64,000 bases of DNA from Marisa cornuarietis (Eukaryota > Mollusca > Gastropoda > Architaenioglossa > Ampullariidae), in assembly GCA_004794655.1 (NCBI GenBank), contig SMMW01000025.1, forward strand, positions 5,925,001 to 5,989,000, in the 5' to 3' direction. Made by a program: the position numbers and the translations under genes. Of the stretch, positions 22,060 through 34,184 are shown piece after piece. The notes under the pieces were generated by a model. It did not search any database. It worked only from the letters and a program-made list of their open reading frames with translations, and was not told the DNA's origin. Position 1 is the first letter of the stretch. Each line of letters starts with the position of its first letter.

Positions 22060-25020
22060 GGTACGCTACGAAATTTCGTCGATGTCAGATTTTAGTTTAT
22101 CTGGAACTGGACAATACATGAAAATATGTGATCTAAATATATACCCCTGCTGCAGTGCTTATGAACTATTCTTGGGACAATCTAGGATCAGCTACCAGTT
22201 ACCATTCAGAAGCATGCCCACCCTCCCACAGACACTTCAGACTTCAAGTCCCTCACTCTGTCTGTCTGTCTGTCTGATTTGAGGTTGTACTCAACATGTG
22301 GGGACGATTTTCTGGCCGGTGGTGGCTCACCATCTTGTTTTATAATGAGGGGGATTTAATTTCATCCTGTGGTGTATCACTGAAGCTGGGCACCTCGCTA
22401 CCCGGCATAAACGGTCGCTCCACTTACTCGATATGCTGGGAGCCACGTGTCTTTGTTACATTAGACAGAGAGCGGATAGACAACGGCGAGAACATAGCAG
22501 CGGATCATTAACACAGACCAATAATTCATAACCTACAACACTAGCTAATTAATTCTACGACAGTAACTAAGCACAACTCTCTAACCTTACGCTAAAACCC
22601 TGCTTCTACAATTTAAACATCTTACTGTAAGCTGACATCCTCCCTTCAGCTCACCTCTCACAGCCCTCCTCAATGTGTGTGACTGCCGTCCCTACATCTC
22701 TGTCTCCTCCGAGGTGAAAGGATAAAGGAGAGCGAGCCACGTGTTTCCTTCGTTTTTACATACACGTTGCGTATGTTGCTATTGGACTTACCGACTCATC
22801 AACGCGTAGTGATGTGGTCATCCCTACCTGTGATATCCCTTCCGCCCTCCAGCAGAGTGGTGCCAACTCTATAACATCATACACAATTCAAACCAATTCT
22901 CAATAGAGGAAGGGAAGGTGGTCAAACTACATTCAAAAATGGTATTAACTTACCAAACTATTTAGAAGAAAAGATAAAAAGGCATATATAAGAACAATGC
23001 ACATTAAATATAAATGCAATAAATGATAAGCAGTGAGATTACAAGCTTTGCAACTAACTAAAATCACGACGAAAATATTGAGGAAGATTACAACTATTCA
23101 AACGAGGACGACGTCACCAAAGTAGGCTTAGAGCACGAGACTGTCACAACAGGAAGTGGAGAGAAGCGACACCCGAGACGTTCTCGGACAGAAGTACCAC
23201 TGAGATGTATAGGTGGACTGATGACTGTCTGAGGAGACCAACGCTTAGCCTCTTGCGACGTTCTCTGCTGTTAGTTTTGGCGAGCTTACACAATGAATAT
23301 GACTATGCCGGAAGCTTTGTGCACACCAGCCTCGTTCTAGTAAAAAAATCATCTGCCAGCAGTCCAGTAATACAAGTTCATGGAAGTACCACTGCATATG
23401 AAGGACGTGGCTCGCCTATGGCTGGATGGAATTTCACTAGAATACGAGGATTCTGATCCAGCTGGCGAGGTTCAGTATTGTCCCTGTGATGGACAGATGG
23501 TCGCTGAATTCTTCAAGGAGCTGACATCTAAAAATAATTAGCAGCCATCTAAATAGGTCAAAAATTGGGGTCATTCCCTGTAATTTCACAATACTCACCT
23601 CATTGCTACGAAAAGAGATCTCGTTTAGCGGTTACTTTGTGTATTACTTCATTTGCTATATAATACGAATTCCTAAAAGTATAATCAGACGCCGGTTTGT
23701 AGAAATCCCGTCGTCTCCGATACTGAGGAGTAGTTGAAAAGGAACACCAACAGGTATTTAACAAGCTCTCGGCTCGCCACCGAATCTACTCAGTCCTGCC
23801 GTAGTTTGACCCGAGGGAAACAGAAAAAGAAACGTTCACGCGTACAGGTGTCACAACACTGTCAGGCTTAACAGATCGTCTGCTCGAGGCTGGACATTTC
23901 CTCACGGCTTTCGCAAATCCCTGGTACCACACACTGCTCTAGTTGATGTCCCCCACTTCCTCTTTCTAGCTGACACCTGATGGGATGGCGATGGGGGAAA
24001 GGGGGAGACTAATAATAAAAGTAAGAAGACAAGCTCAATCAGCTTTCTCTGTCTTCTCCGTTAAAATTCTCATTTCTTAGCTGGTAGTTCGATGCATAAG
24101 AATATTAAATATCACAGTTATTGGCAGCCAACATCTGAAAAACTGAAAAACTGCAACTTAAAATGCAGAAGTGACTGAATCATTATATCCAGTTCCAACA
24201 AAGCTGTGAAAACAAAGAAGAGAGGACAGAGAAGGAAAGATGGTAGGAAAGGTGATCTACGGGGATGAACTTTCAAAGTTTAATGTTTAATATGTAAATA
24301 TGTTGTTAAATATGCACAATAATGACAAGATCACTTTGGTTAATAACCTTATGATACTGCATTACCAAAATGGTTTTTAATTTGCTTGAGTATGTCAGGA
24401 GATTGGTCATGTTAAGCACTTCTTAAGAGAGTTCAATGTCAGATTCAGACTGTTTTGAGCAGGACTGGCACAGTAAAATAATTAGCAGTGATCGATATTC
24501 ATTCTACAGCTAATTTAGTCATTTATAGGGCTAAGTACTTACTTGGCTGACGTGAAACATTGGTATTAGAACTTTACTAATGAGGTTTAGACTAGGTATT
24601 ACAAACTTGAACTACCCTGATCAGCGTTACTGGAATTTGTCTACTGTTTCATTAAAAGGCACCCATTGCAATGTATTATAAATTATATTTTGTGTTTGTG
24701 TGTTCAAGATATGTTTGAACATCCCTTAAAAATTCTATAAGACTCATTCCCAGTCTCGCTTATCCACATTTACAAAGTAGTACAGATTAGAGCAAATAAA
24801 TAATTTGTAATTTTTTTAGTTAATAACTTTGTTAATAACAATAATACTATTAATAATTTGGTACTATCTACATAGATTGTAATTGTAATGAAAGTGGGAC
24901 ATCAGGTTTTTCCCCCTGTTACTGTGGCTATGTATTTGAACTTGTCACTTGGTACTTGGTTTTTCACATCACCAGCTTCCCAACATCGCTTATAGATACG
25001 AACCTACCAAAATAAAAATA
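22060..25020. other. unassigned sequence
   Basis: About 3 kb with no gene or transposon that I can identify. 24,000-25,000 is strongly AT-rich. Frames of 71-83 codons (22,296-22,511 and 23,205-23,456) have no recognisable domain. Confidence 0.5.
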
Positions 25021-25024
25021 TGTG

Positions 25025-25048
25025 TCTGTCCGTCCGTCCGTCTGTCTC
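25025..25048. repeat. (TGTC/CGTC)n tetranucleotide tract
   Basis: Six imperfect units of CTGT or CCGT. Confidence 0.8.
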
Positions 25049-25272
25049 GTAGAGCATCTTTATGAAATGAGGCCAAAATCCTTACCAAAATATGCTCTGT
25101 ATTGACGTTGATTTTTTTACATTTAGCGCCATCGATAACGCATCTTATAACGAGTAAACATTATGCTACAGATGTTTCGAGTCAAAATACACGAACAAAA
25201 ATATTCTTGGGATCGAATAATGTAGATTTTTATAGCGTGCAAGTCCTCTTTCTCTCCCCCTCTCTGTTTCTG

Positions 25273-25281
25273 TCTCTCTCA

Positions 25282-25326
<45 letters not shown>
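25273..25326. repeat. compound (CT)n-(CA)n microsatellite
   Basis: CT array to about 25,308, then CA to 25,326, in the same arrangement as at 4.88 kb. Confidence 0.95.
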
Positions 25327-26742
25327 TAACACTCCCTATGCTCTACTTTACTGATAAAATAGCAGAGGCTATGACTGTACTACAATTAAAGTTAACGTAT
25401 ATCTTTACTCTTAACTGAATGCAATCATCACCAGAACACGTTAGTTCATAATTAAGTGCAGGTACAATAAGAAGACTTCTGAGTTCATTACTGACTGTAA
25501 GTACCGTCAGAACAATACTGCGTTTATGAATGACGTGACGTGACGCATATGCACGTGCGCGTGAGGTGCTCTATGTCCGCGTGCTTACGTGCATAGCATG
25601 TGAATGAGTGTGGTGCAAGTGTTGTCTTGTTTGGTCATACGTGTTAAGTCTGACCGTGTTGTCTCCACTCGCGGAAGCCCATCTGCGGTGGCCAACGAGT
25701 CTGGGAAATACAGTCTGTGGTGGCCATACAGCCTGACGACGAGTTCGCTGGGTCCGGTCTCCCGAGGCCAGTCCCTGAGCTCTCGCTGATCCCGTCTCTC
25801 CAACAACAGTTCAACTTGATCGTCTCGGTCATACTTTTGACAGCAGGGAGGAAACAGCGTCTGCCTGGTGCCATGCAGGTTGCAGAGGATCCTCTAAACT
25901 CTAAAGACGAACAAATAGAGGCAGACTAGGGGAAATAACTTTGCTGATAGGGCGAGGTGGCGGTGACAAAGTGTCGCATAAAGCTGGCCGTGTGTGGCGA
26001 TTTGATATGACACTGATACAGACTAACGCCGTTTCCATGCACGCCTGCTGGCCGCCAGTCTCATAAACCTCCTCGCCTAACGCACGTTTGAAACGGGCAC
26101 ATTACAGGGCCCTGTCAGCCTCGAAATAAATGGGAGACACAGGACCCATCAATATACAGCGCTTGTTTTCTTCTGATAGTGGAACTCGGCTTTGTAATAA
26201 CAGTTCTCCAGAAACCTCAACTCCTCAGCGTTCACAACCGGGTCCAAAGTTTTAGAGTGCTTTCCTGCCTTTTCACGTTAGAGGCTACCCTTCTTTTCGA
26301 AGGCCAAGAGAGTGTTTTAGCTCCTTCGAAAAGGGGCAGAAATAGATGTGTGACTGTCCGGTGAGATATATGAGAACGGAAAGTGTGATCCATGCATCTG
26401 TGCCCTGCGCGGATAAGCATGTTATAGAGACGTATTCAGTCTGGAAAAGACCGCTCTATCATTTGCTCTTGTACATTGTACTTATTTCTTTCTGTACCTT
26501 GTACTCATTTGTTATTGTTCTCCGAAATAATCCCTTAATATGGTGTAAAATTAAATGAAACGGGTTGGCCTTATATTTTTCAAACTCATTTTAAGCTTCT
26601 AATGGAATTTTGAGTCAATTATTTTGACAATATGTCCTTGGTTTGGAAAAAGTCCTCAGGAGTTTTTGACATAACGCTGTGATGTATAGGATGTCTGTAT
26701 TTTATGAACGGAAGTGTGCAGTAATCTGGTGGCGCAGAATAT
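25327..26742. other. unassigned sequence
   Basis: GC-richer at 25,550-26,150. Overlapping frames of 60-76 codons occur on both strands, with no domain recognised. Confidence 0.5.
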
Positions 26743-26754
26743 GTATATATATAT

Positions 26755-26851
<97 letters not shown>
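26743..26851. repeat. compound (TA)n-(TG)41-(GA)n microsatellite
   Basis: TA to 26,756, an uninterrupted TG array of about 41 units to 26,838, then GA to 26,851. It is one of the longest arrays in the window. Confidence 0.97.
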
Positions 26852-27239
26852 TCAATACATCCAACTACTAAACTTTTTTTTGCCTGAACAAAGAAGAAAA
26901 TGAAATGCACATTCAGATAGTTGGTCTCAGATACAAGTGTGTACTCAATGAGCTGATTCCTCTGAAGTATAGTTTGAGTTCATATTGGTCAGTCAAATCT
27001 TAAGCAGAAACCTCCCCAATTTTGGGCAAGTAATTAATGAAGCAATTGTTCACCTGAAATATGTAGACGCGTGGTTTTTTTAAGCACTTCGTGATGGAGC
27101 TGATCTCTTGAGCAACAAAGTTCAATTCTCTTTCTGTCGCTCACTCGCTCTTGGACGGATAACTCCCTTCGGTTTACAACTTTACATGCTCGGGGAGGCC
27201 ACAGCTTTCTTACAGTTATATTTTCTAGAGTAAAAATGT
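26852..27239. other. unassigned sequence
   Basis: Nothing recognised. Confidence 0.5.
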
Positions 27240-27676
27240 GAGATATTGTGTATTGGGATGGATGGGAGTGTGTTATAATGTACAGTACCCATTGGAGGTA
27301 AAGAAATAGTTAAGAATACAGAATGTATGAAAGGAGAGAGAACAAGAGCGTGTTTATTCTTTGTTTATCCTTTGTTTACATGTGTTCATAAACTTTTATT
27401 TACTTGACTATATATGCAGGTAAACAAGTTAATTCTGGAAGAAGGAAAGAATGAGTGGATGATACAAAGAATTAGTCTGTTTTGTTTTTGTTCTTTTTGG
27501 TTTTGTTGTTTTTAATTAGTTTTTGCTCCTTTTTGATATAAACTGAGCAGTGAGTGTGTGTATGTGAATGAGAGATACTATTTATAAAGATAGGATTGTG
27601 TATGAATGTGTATGGATATATTTCTAATATCTCAATACCCCTTAGTGGGTGACAGAATAAAGAATCTTGAATCTTG
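27240..27676 (+). mobile_element. possible LINE 3' untranslated tail
   Basis: A T-rich, G-containing stretch with short TGTGTATG phrases ends in AATAAAGAATCTTGAATCTTG. A polyadenylation-like AATAAA followed by a short repeated ATCTTGA unit is typical of CR1/L2/RTE-type 3' ends that lack poly-A. No coding part is attached, so the assignment is tentative. Confidence 0.45.
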
Positions 27677-28678
27677 ATGGATTACAGTTATTCTCACAGG
27701 CCCGGATACTTTATAGTTAGTCTTACAGGCCCGGAAACACCACAGTAAATCTAACACCTGTGTATTTCACATTAACTTCCCTAAACTGACAAAAAACAAT
27801 GTCCACCCCTATCAGCAGCGTAGGCAAAAAGGAGGACAAGCGTAAGTATACTGGTTTCAAAACCAGATAGCCCTCAGCTCTGTAGATGGACCGCGCGCCA
27901 GCAGGGCTGCGGCGGCTGAGCCTGATACACTGCATCAAACTGTTCATTCATCTTTGATGATTCTCTCGACTCTCATACCCCGCTGTGCGAAACTCGAGCC
28001 AGGTCGGCGAGTAGGACAATTGGTTGGCACTGGCGTGCAATATGTCGGTGTCATGGGCAACACACTATCTCCATATTCATCGGCCTGCTGAGCGGCAGGC
28101 TGGCGCGGCAGTCGCTGCTTGTCAAATCCCCAGAAAGCCTCGCGCTTGGCCAGCCATTCATCTGGATCTGCAGGCACGCAATTACTGTTGTTTATGTACG
28201 CTGGGGGACCACCCAACACCAAAACACTCTTTGAAGAGGATGGAACTCATTTCTCACCCGCCAGAAGCCGCCACACAAAAGACATTTGTCGTCGCTGGCG
28301 TCTCTCTTGAGTTCCTTCCCTCCGTCTCCGATCAAGTTTCTGCTGCTGACGGTATGGCCTGTACACGCTAAACTGTTTCATCTCTCTCGTCTTCTCGGAT
28401 ATCTGATCATTTGTCACCAAGTTCCAATCAGGCGAGGTCACAGACAGAACCAATAATGACCAGGTGACAACAATTTTGACGCAAAAGAGCAGCTTACATA
28501 GGCATCTGACACGGCGGCACGGCTTTCAAACAAAAACTACCTTCATTAAACAAAACGGAGTTTAAAGGTCATTAAGCCACGAGGACTGCGTAACAAGTGC
28601 TATACAGATATTCATTGCGCAAGACGTGTGCGTGATGATCAAAACAAATAAACAGAAATCCAATTTACCGCGCTGCTC

Positions 28679-28679
<1 letters not shown>
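27677..28679. other. unassigned sequence, GC-rich at 27,860-28,350
   Basis: Open frames of 92 (minus) and 115 (plus) codons overlap here and neither resembles a known domain. Confidence 0.45.

Positions 28680-28709
<30 letters not shown>
28680..28709. repeat. (TG)n-(GA)n microsatellite
   Basis: TG array passing directly into GA. Confidence 0.93.
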
Positions 28710-29510
28710 TGAAACAGCTTACCAGTATTTATGGTACTAAACTGAGTTTTTATCGGAAGTGGGATTTTGTTTTCCCAGTTACCGGCTATATCGAGTGAGA
28801 ACATTTGAGACACAAATAGTCCCTTTATTGACTTTAAATAATAGAAGTCAATAGATGCACAGTTTGACGTATCATGGGAGACTTCTAGGGGATTTATAAG
28901 AGTATTCCTGAGTAGCTGAAACTTTTAAATATAATAATGTGTATAATTGTTCTCTACACTTAACAAGTGAAATCCATGTAGCTAAATGTCACACTTGATA
29001 GTTAACAATTTAAAATAAATAACTACTGTTATAAAAGGATCCGAAAGAAACGCGCACACACACACACACGCACAGAGGCAAACTCCTTGATAACAGTGAA
29101 CGACGTTCACACTCACACCTTACAAAAATAGTAGGGGGTGCGTGAGTGCAGCCATGCACACACATACACACGCGTACACGGTGGTAGCATCATAACACAG
29201 TGTCAAACGAGAAAAGCAACACTTAACAAGAAACAAAACTCATAGAAACCGACTCATCCGGTTATCGTAATCACAAGAAATTGCGTAATATTCAGAATAA
29301 ACTTTATAATCATATTAATCACATTCAAGGATTGCAAGTCAGTGTGCCCCCCAAAACCCCGTCTTCTTTGATTAATGCCATTGTTTTGTAATGAAGTAGT
29401 GTTTCTTTTTTCCTTTCTTTAGACCAAGGGCATGCCTTTTGCTTATTTTGCACCCTCGTAAATGAAGATTTTTTTATTTATCACACTCTCTCTCTCTCGG
29501 TTCCTCTCTC
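28710..29510. other. AT-rich unassigned sequence
   Basis: Holds a short (CA)n at about 29,054-29,070 and (CT)n at about 29,485-29,499. Nothing else recognised. Confidence 0.5.
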
Positions 29511-29527
29511 TTTTTTTTTTTTTTTTT
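29511..29527. repeat. poly-T run
   Basis: 17 T residues. It could be the tail of a minus-strand retroelement, but no body is recognised. Confidence 0.85.
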
Positions 29528-29561
29528 GTTTGAACTTGTAAAGAATCACATCTCAAGCATT

Positions 29562-29653
29562 GGGCCGGGGGGGGGCGGTCAAAAGATATTTTTCCTCCCT
29601 CAGAATCTTGTTTGGGGAGGATAGCTTCCCCACTTGCCTCCCTGGTCCCTACG

Positions 29654-29702
<49 letters not shown>
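29562..29702. mobile_element. MITE end related to 3.5 kb, fused to a (CA)24 array
   Basis: The stretch CTTGCCTCCCTGGTCCCTACGCCA matches the right end of the 3,476-3,580 element with few changes. The terminal CA of CTACGCCA runs directly into a 48-bp CA array (29,655-29,702). A poly-G run lies at the left. The left TIR is not recognisable. Confidence 0.55.
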
Positions 29703-29704
<2 letters not shown>

Positions 29705-29802
29705 CGTTGCAGACACTTGGCTACAGCAAGGCTATGAGAATAATTGTAATTTAGAGTAGCAAATTGTTTACATACATATTAGTAAATATTTTAACCAAAA
29801 CT

Positions 29803-29866
29803 ATCTCAGCTATTGCGGCCCTATGCTCCTCGAGGAGTAACAAGGAATGATGATGATCTCAGCTAT
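29803..29866 (+). mobile_element. 42-bp retroelement tail insertion with 11-bp duplication
   Basis: ATCTCAGCTAT at 29,803-29,813 is repeated exactly at 29,856-29,866. The 42 bp between reads GCGGCCCTATGCTCC..., then GGAATGATGATG. This is the structure of a severely 5'-truncated LINE or SINE copy with an (ATG)n tail flanked by its target-site duplication. Confidence 0.75.
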
Positions 29867-30249
29867 ATGCGTATGTCCTCATATTTCAATAGATATATAT
29901 ATATAACCATTCCGACTGGGATTCAAAACATCTTTCAAAATGACGTGACTAAGGTCAGGAACGAAATATAGAGATAAAAACTCGGAGGCATGATGACAAT
30001 TCATCAAGGAAAATCTGCAAACAACAGAAAAAGACAGCCTTTCTGGACATGGCAGCATATACGCAAGGCCTTTGAAAGTAAATCACTACCCTAAACAACG
30101 ACAACACTAGAAGAAAAAATCCCATAACAGTACATGACAAGAAGCTGGAAAAAAAGGCTGCAGGCTGTCCATCCACGTCAATAATGCGAACCAAGGAAGT
30201 CAAAGAGGAGATAAATCTTAGAATCAGATGACCCTTATTCAGTGTACAC
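29867..30249. other. unassigned sequence, possibly LINE 5' flank
   Basis: A (TA)n tract lies at about 29,894-29,904. From about 29,950 the sequence may be the decayed upstream part of the LINE at 30.25 kb, but no motif is firm. Confidence 0.4.
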
Positions 30250-30600
30250 CTGGGTGAGCAGATCTTTTACCATGGATGAGCTGATGTACCCCGAAAACAA
30301 AATGCAAGCCTCGGCCCGGATGGGGTTAATGGCGTATGCTGTAGCACTTCGGCGTCTTCTAAATAGAAACACTGCTTCTCATTTTGAACATCAGATGTGT
30401 TCTTTCTCTGGAAAGAAGCAGATACCATTCTCATCTTCAACGTTAAAGATAGAAAGGATCCATGCAGTTACAGACCCATCAGTCTTCTGACCTATTTAGG
30501 AAAACACGAGGACTAGTAAATAGCCACTGCATCTACTATCTGGAATCAAACAACATTCTCATGTCTACCCATATTTCCGTCGCATGTATGTGAAGGTCAT
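30250..30600 (+). mobile_element. jockey-like LINE relic, start of RT
   Basis: In shifting frames the plus strand reads FTMDELMYPENKMQ, a GPDGVNGV-like stretch, then KDRKDPCSYRPISLLTYLGK followed by IYYLESNNILMS and a decayed GFRR. This is the pre-RT to RT-finger segment of jockey-group LINEs (TM.EL..AL..K..GPDGV, DP.SYRPISLTSCLGK, YLE.NNLL...GFR). Catalytic motifs lie beyond the end of the fragment. It is a different family from the LINE that follows at 31.46 kb. Confidence 0.75.
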
Positions 30601-31454
30601 TTTATGATGTGTCCGGCTGCAGAGGTAAACATCAGCCCTTCTACATCCGTCTCTCTTCTCTCGCATACTCGTGTGTCGGCACCTTATACCGCTCCAGTGC
30701 AAGAAAAGCTCGGGATGAAAAGAGGATTTGCCACCGGATTTACCCTGACTTTGTCACTGGATTTAGCATACCGCTTCTCCTGCTGGTCTACGTGTCACGT
30801 GACGCAGTCTGACAAATGGCCACAATAAAAATTTCGAATTAAAACTGAGCGCTTTTTAATGACGCGCAAAGTTGCAGGTTATCAGACGCCTGGACGTGGC
30901 GAGGCTTTATTGGGTGGCTAGAAGTGCAGGCCAAACGAGAGTTCTGATGAGAAATTGCAGAGTTAACGAAGCCATAAATACCGTCTGAGGAAATCTTTAT
31001 GGGAGGGGCTGTCACACAGAGCTGCTTTCCAAGACGGAATAAATTACCGGAGAGCCGATCTCCAGAGCTGGCAAGATACAGCGGGAAAAGTCTGAAACCC
31101 GGCAAAACCCTTGGCCAACGCTCAACATAAATTAGGAGCAATTTATCCCGTAGTGGTCACCAAAACATTGCACCACTATGTGCCCTCCGATAAAGTAACA
31201 GATTTACGGCCCTTGACAGTGCAGCCAGTCATTGTCCATTCAGGTCACGATACAGCACTGGCGGAAAACAGCCTTCCGCGCATGCGCTACGACAGCCTTT
31301 GTCATGGCCAGTCACCTGCGCACACGCACACGCTCGCTCAGTCAGGATAATTCAATGAGGAAATCAAGAATGAACGAAGAACCAAGTTCTTATGTATTCC
31401 TCCCGTAGGATGTTTGATATGCTTAGTCTACAATGTTACCATGTGTGAACAAAC
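30601..31454. other. unassigned sequence, moderately GC-rich
   Basis: Frames of 67-100 codons on both strands, none recognisable. It is a candidate for conserved non-coding DNA only because it differs from the AT-rich surroundings. Confidence 0.4.
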
Positions 31455-32010
31455 GGCATGTTAGGCTTCCAACGGACTGACAGCACAAATGCAAACGGAG
31501 ACCATATCCGACAAGAGCAAAGTCATGGTTACGATAAAGCAAAGTACGTGGGAAAAAACAAAAGCAAAAAACAAGATGACAGCTGCACGGCACACATCCG
31601 CATCATGATCACAATAACTTCACACCATTGGCCAGGCTGGAAGGATTTGGCAAAGCAGCACCATCAGATTGGCTGTCAAGCTCTAAGGTGTTATCATCCT
31701 GCGGTACGGATGTGAGACATAGACTCTACTTTTATAAAAAGAGAAGAATGCAGGTATTTGAGACCAAACATCTAAGGAGTCTATGAGGTCTGCTGAGAAT
31801 CTCGTACAGGAAACGCAAAACCAACGAGTACAATTACCACCCTCGTGGGACACCAGGAGCCTCTTCTCGCAAGAGTGAGGCGGTGCGGGCAGGTCTGGTT
31901 TGGCCATGTGACCCGGCACGACACACTGCATAGGTTCATCCTTCAGACAGAGACTATCGACGTTTTTGTAATTAGGTGCGCGAAAGATGTGCGCAGAAAA
32001 CTGTCGTGCT
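31455..32010 (+). mobile_element. LINE family A relic, RT thumb to C-terminus
   Basis: Plus-strand frames give LTD...ANGDHIRQEQSHGYD, equivalent to LTDRLA...KSKVMV, then RIWQSSTIRLAVKL, GVIILRYGCET-TLL, MQVFETKHLRSL, LLRISYRKRKTNEY and VWFGHVTRHDTLHRFILQTET. The order matches the family A copy at 11.7-12.3 kb. It begins just after the point where the FADD box would sit, so the catalytic centre is absent. Several frame changes and stops are present. Confidence 0.85.
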
Positions 32011-32239
32011 AAGCTCTTCCGGATTATGTCAGCAATGCTGAAGCACAAACATTGCACATCTTCTCTGCAGACTGATGACGTTTACAGTCTGCGTGGAACA
32101 TTTAATTCAGAGAGGACGTGCAACGATTTCCAAGATGTGCCCTACTTGAAGAAAACGCGAACGTGTTGTTGGTTTTATTAAATCAGCCAGAAGAAGTTAT
32201 TTTTGTAAATGTAGCTAACACCTATGTATTTTATCTGCT

Positions 32240-32340
32240 TCCAAGTTAGTCAAGTGGTTAAATATGGGGAAGTGGATCAGGGGTCAGGAATTCCTTTCTC
32301 ACATGAGGAAGTCAGGTTCGATTTTCCATTTTGTAATGCT
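32240..32340 (+). mobile_element. possible tRNA-derived SINE head
   Basis: An A-box-like TAGTCAAGTGG at 32,247-32,257 and a B-box-like GGTTCGATTTT at 32,315-32,325 lie in tRNA order but 68 bp apart, wider than in most tRNAs. No body or duplication is identified. Confidence 0.4.
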
Positions 32341-34184
32341 TTTTACAGAGTACTGACGAAAGTCTTTTCACTTCAGTAGTTTGACAGTTGATAAATAATT
32401 TGCAAACGCCTTCCTTCATTTGTAATAGTATATCTTTCAAGAACAAATTTGTCTCTCCCCTTACTTACTCAAGACAATCGCACATTCTTTCAGCAAAGAA
32501 CACAACGACTGCCTTTGTCTGTTAAGGTCATGTGTACTGGCTGCCGTGTCAAAGGACTTTGAGGAGAAAACAAGTAACATCCCCCCTCTACCTATGAGCC
32601 ATTGCCGTCTGTGGACAAGCTAGGCCTGGCACATACACCTAACTGCAGTGTGGAGAAATACCAGGTGTCAGAATGCTCCTAGTCGTGGGGTGAAATACAG
32701 CTAGCAAAAGAGTTGTTATCAAACCAGCTAAAAATGGAATCGAAACAGCTTAGTTCAGTCACAGCTTTAACTACCAATAATCATCTAATGTATCAAAGTA
32801 CCACGTTTCGTTAAATAAATCAGCCTCGCACCTAAACACTAATTATAACATTCACTCTGAGTCGTCATCGAAGTCTGGCACTAGTCAGGTCGTGGACTGA
32901 GCGTCCAGCAAACAATGTGTTAAATAAATATTCATAGTACCTTACAACCGGTCGCGTCTTTTGCTTACTAATAGAGTTGAAGGTGTATGACAGAATCTGT
33001 CACTTCTAATAGAGTTAAACGTGTATGACACATTGGCACACTGGCGTCCACACGCTCTAGCACAACACTTCCCAGCTCTAGAGTGCCAGCAGGCAGATTT
33101 CAAGGCGAAGAAAACTAGGTTTCAAGCAGTTGAAGTAGTAGTCGTCGAACAGGGTCATTGAAGGTGAGGAACTTCCTATACAGATATACTGCTGGGGGCA
33201 ACACGGGAAAACGAGGCTCCCCTCAAGAAGTACTCGACCACTGAAAAAGGTCGTTACCAGTGAAGTACTCCAAAGGTGGTTTGTCACGGGGAGTCGAGCG
33301 GTGGTTGCAACCACAACAGGCGTAGTGGCCCGGGGCAGACTTCATAGTTACAATCACTGACACGCGGGATGCATGGACCCAGTGTCACAAGTTACAGCAT
33401 ACGCCACGAGCAGTCGTATAGAAGCTGGATACATTTTCCCTTGTTTGAAACATGTGCATTACTTATAAATACGTTATTTTTCTTCGGGTGCTCAAAACAC
33501 ATTTGATCCTCATTCCTGATTAACAATAATCAATAATGCATGGTGATCACACAGCAACAAGGCTTGATTCAGAGACCACACACGTAACTGTTCTTCTCTG
33601 GGGGCTCCGAATGCTGGACAATGCCACAATTTTCGCCCTCTTTTGGGTGAAGACAGTGCTCGCTTGCTACAGCACACCCCTTCACTTTTAATATTCTCAT
33701 TTATCTTGCATTGGCTTCCTTGTATAGAAAATAGCATATGAAAGGTTAAATCGATCTGTGGCAATCACACTCAAAAAATGACATTAAAAATTGTTTCGGG
33801 TTGATGTGGAATACATTTTACTTCTTTCTTTAACACCTCTTCCTCATAATTTAGATTAATAAAGCATGGATATATCGTTTTTTAGAATGGAGTGGTAAAT
33901 TTTTAAAAGGAATTTCATTCTGAGCAATAGAGATAACTGTGGCATATAAAAATGAAACGAAAAAGTGCACTGCTGCATAACAAAAAAGAAACCCTACCTT
34001 GATTGACAGCAACATTTGAAACGCTTGGTAACAGCACTTCTCAGTAACACAATCGTACCGAAGTCCCACTTTATTCATTCTCATTAAGACTTTGAAAGTT
34101 CCCAAGATTATTAAAGATTGCAGACCAAACCAATCTTAGTCATCTGAATATTCATAGTAGAGTAACCGAGTATTTGCACATTCA
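32341..34184. other. unassigned sequence
   Basis: No gene, transposon or array recognised. An 84-codon minus frame at 33,510-33,764 has no domain. Confidence 0.5.

Noticed and set aside
26619..26910. Frames with long Thr-His or Cys-Val repeats on both strands
   Set aside because: Direct read-through of the (TG)41 microsatellite.
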